DNA from: Caldifarciminota bacterium | GTDB lineage: Bacteria; Hydrothermota; Tepidihabitantia; Tepidihabitantales; Tepidihabitantaceae | DNA: 5,697 bases | Direction: 5' to 3' | NCBI GenBank assembly: GCA_903908785.1 | Contig: CAIVTL010000508.1 | Location: 1 to 5,697, forward strand | Part shown: positions 5,040-5,697 of the stretch, one piece after another | How the letters are laid out: every line of letters starts with the position of its first letter | Numbering within the stretch: position 1 is the stretch's first letter | Translations under genes and position numbers: made by a program | The notes under the pieces: generated by a model | Seen by the model: the letters and a program-made list of their open reading frames with translations, nothing else | The model's database searches: none | Told to the model about the DNA's origin: nothing

Positions 5040-5697
5040 CTACTTGACGCCGGACGCACGCGCCATGTTTTCCCTGATTGTTTTCATCTCCTTTGGATAC
5101 GCGGTCGAGTCGAGCAGGGCCACGGCCTGGCGGTACGCCTCGCCGGCCGCGGCCGTGTCCTTCAGGACTTCGTACGCCGCGCCGGCGTTATTAGCCGCTT
5201 GCGCCTTGAGCAGGCGGACCGAATCCGGGAGTTCTCGGCGCGCGCGTGAGTAGTACGCAACCGCGCTGTCCTGATACCCTCGGCTCTGGAACATCCAGCC
5301 GACGGCGAACGCGAGTCGGGGCGCGATCCCGGTCGGGCTGGAGTCGTCAGCCAGGGACTTTCGGAAAGACTGGAGCGAGCGGTCGGGACCGTCGGCATCG
5401 TACCAGCAGAAACCCATGTAGGCGCGGATTGCGACCGACTCGGGCCGGGTCGCGTGACTCAGCATCTTGTTGAGAGCTCCCAGCGCGTCGTACCAGCGGC
5501 GCTGAGCGTAGAGCGAATCAGGGCCGGCGAGCCGCGCGCCCAACTCCGGGGGAAATAGGGCACGGATGCCGCTGTCCAGCTTCACATCGCCGAGCATCCG
5601 GGTTATCGAAATCAAGTCAGCCTTGGCGGATGAGAGCAGCGGAATCGGTGCGGGTTCGGCCGGCGGGCGGGTAAGCGCGCCCACGACCAGCACGACC
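5040..5697 (-). CDS. TPR-repeat protein, probably exported; N-terminus beyond the window
   Basis: Tetratricopeptide-repeat protein of unknown specific function, read right to left with its TAG stop at 5042-5040. Numbering from the GTG at 5693, the first residues (LVVGAL) are hydrophobic and are followed by a Pro/Ala-rich stretch (TRPPAEPAPIP). This looks like the end of a signal peptide and a mature-protein linker, so the true start is probably to the right of the window. Helical TPR-like units fall at about 60-80, 87-117, 123-155 and 162-195. The last is the clearest, with the small-residue pattern NNAGAAYEVL...AAAGEAYRQAVAL. Such proteins usually act as protein-interaction scaffolds, often periplasmic or outer-membrane associated in diderms; no enzymatic motif is seen. 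It converges on priA, so it belongs to a different transcription unit. No promoter or ribosome site is inside the window. Confidence 0.8.
   Translation of the reverse strand, partial: VVLVVGALTRPPAEPAPIPLLSSAKADLISITRMLGDVKLDSGIRALFPPELGARLAGPDSLYAQRRWYDALGALNKMLSHATRPESVAIRAYMGFCWYDADGPDRSLQSFRKSLADDSSPTGIAPRLAFAVGWMFQSRGYQDSAVAYYSRARRELPDSVRLLKAQAANNAGAAYEVLKDTAAAGEAYRQAVALLDSTAYPKEMKTIRENMARASGVK

Overview
This window is GC-rich DNA (clearly above 60% G+C by eye) holding the 3' part of a tamB-like gene, a complete but unusual priA-like gene, and the 3' part of a tetratricopeptide (TPR) gene on the opposite strand. TamB is an envelope biogenesis protein of diderm (Gram-negative-type) bacteria, so the host is a high-GC diderm. 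The mix of high GC, an aberrant PriA and heptamer-type low-complexity DNA suggests an uncultured or candidate-phylum lineage (something like the GC-rich WOR-3 or related groups is my guess), but the sequence alone does not settle taxonomy.

Layout. Positions 3-2789 (+) are the C-terminal ~930 codons of a TamB/DUF490 family protein; the reading frame is open to the left edge, so the N-terminus lies outside. Only three bases separate its stop from the first possible ATG of priA (2793-4928, +), so the two are probably co-transcribed. A 111-bp convergent intergenic region (4929-5039) follows. The TPR gene (5040-5697, -) reads toward priA and runs off the right edge, apparently within its signal peptide.

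Two things stand out. First, the PriA homologue keeps its DNA-binding N-terminus, all eight zinc-binding cysteines and its C-terminal domain, but has lost the Walker A lysine, the intact DEEH box, the SAT motif, the motif V signature and the motif VI arginines. It also lacks room for the winged-helix domain. It looks like a helicase-dead replication-restart scaffold, comparable to what is known for actinobacterial PriA. Second, tandem 7-bp repeats occur at least seven times between positions 521 and 5023. Each has a different heptamer sequence, but all share a 7-nt period, and most carry a GAAG or AAG core on one strand. Three lie inside priA in frame, at domain boundaries or at a lost helicase motif. 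One overlaps the priA start, two sit head-to-head in the convergent intergenic region, and a G-rich one lies in tamB. The largest has 22 direct units in unbroken register with a 21-bp higher-order period, followed by about five inverted units, and it encodes seven copies of a KSxGESx-like heptapeptide. This heptamer system is the most interesting content of the window.
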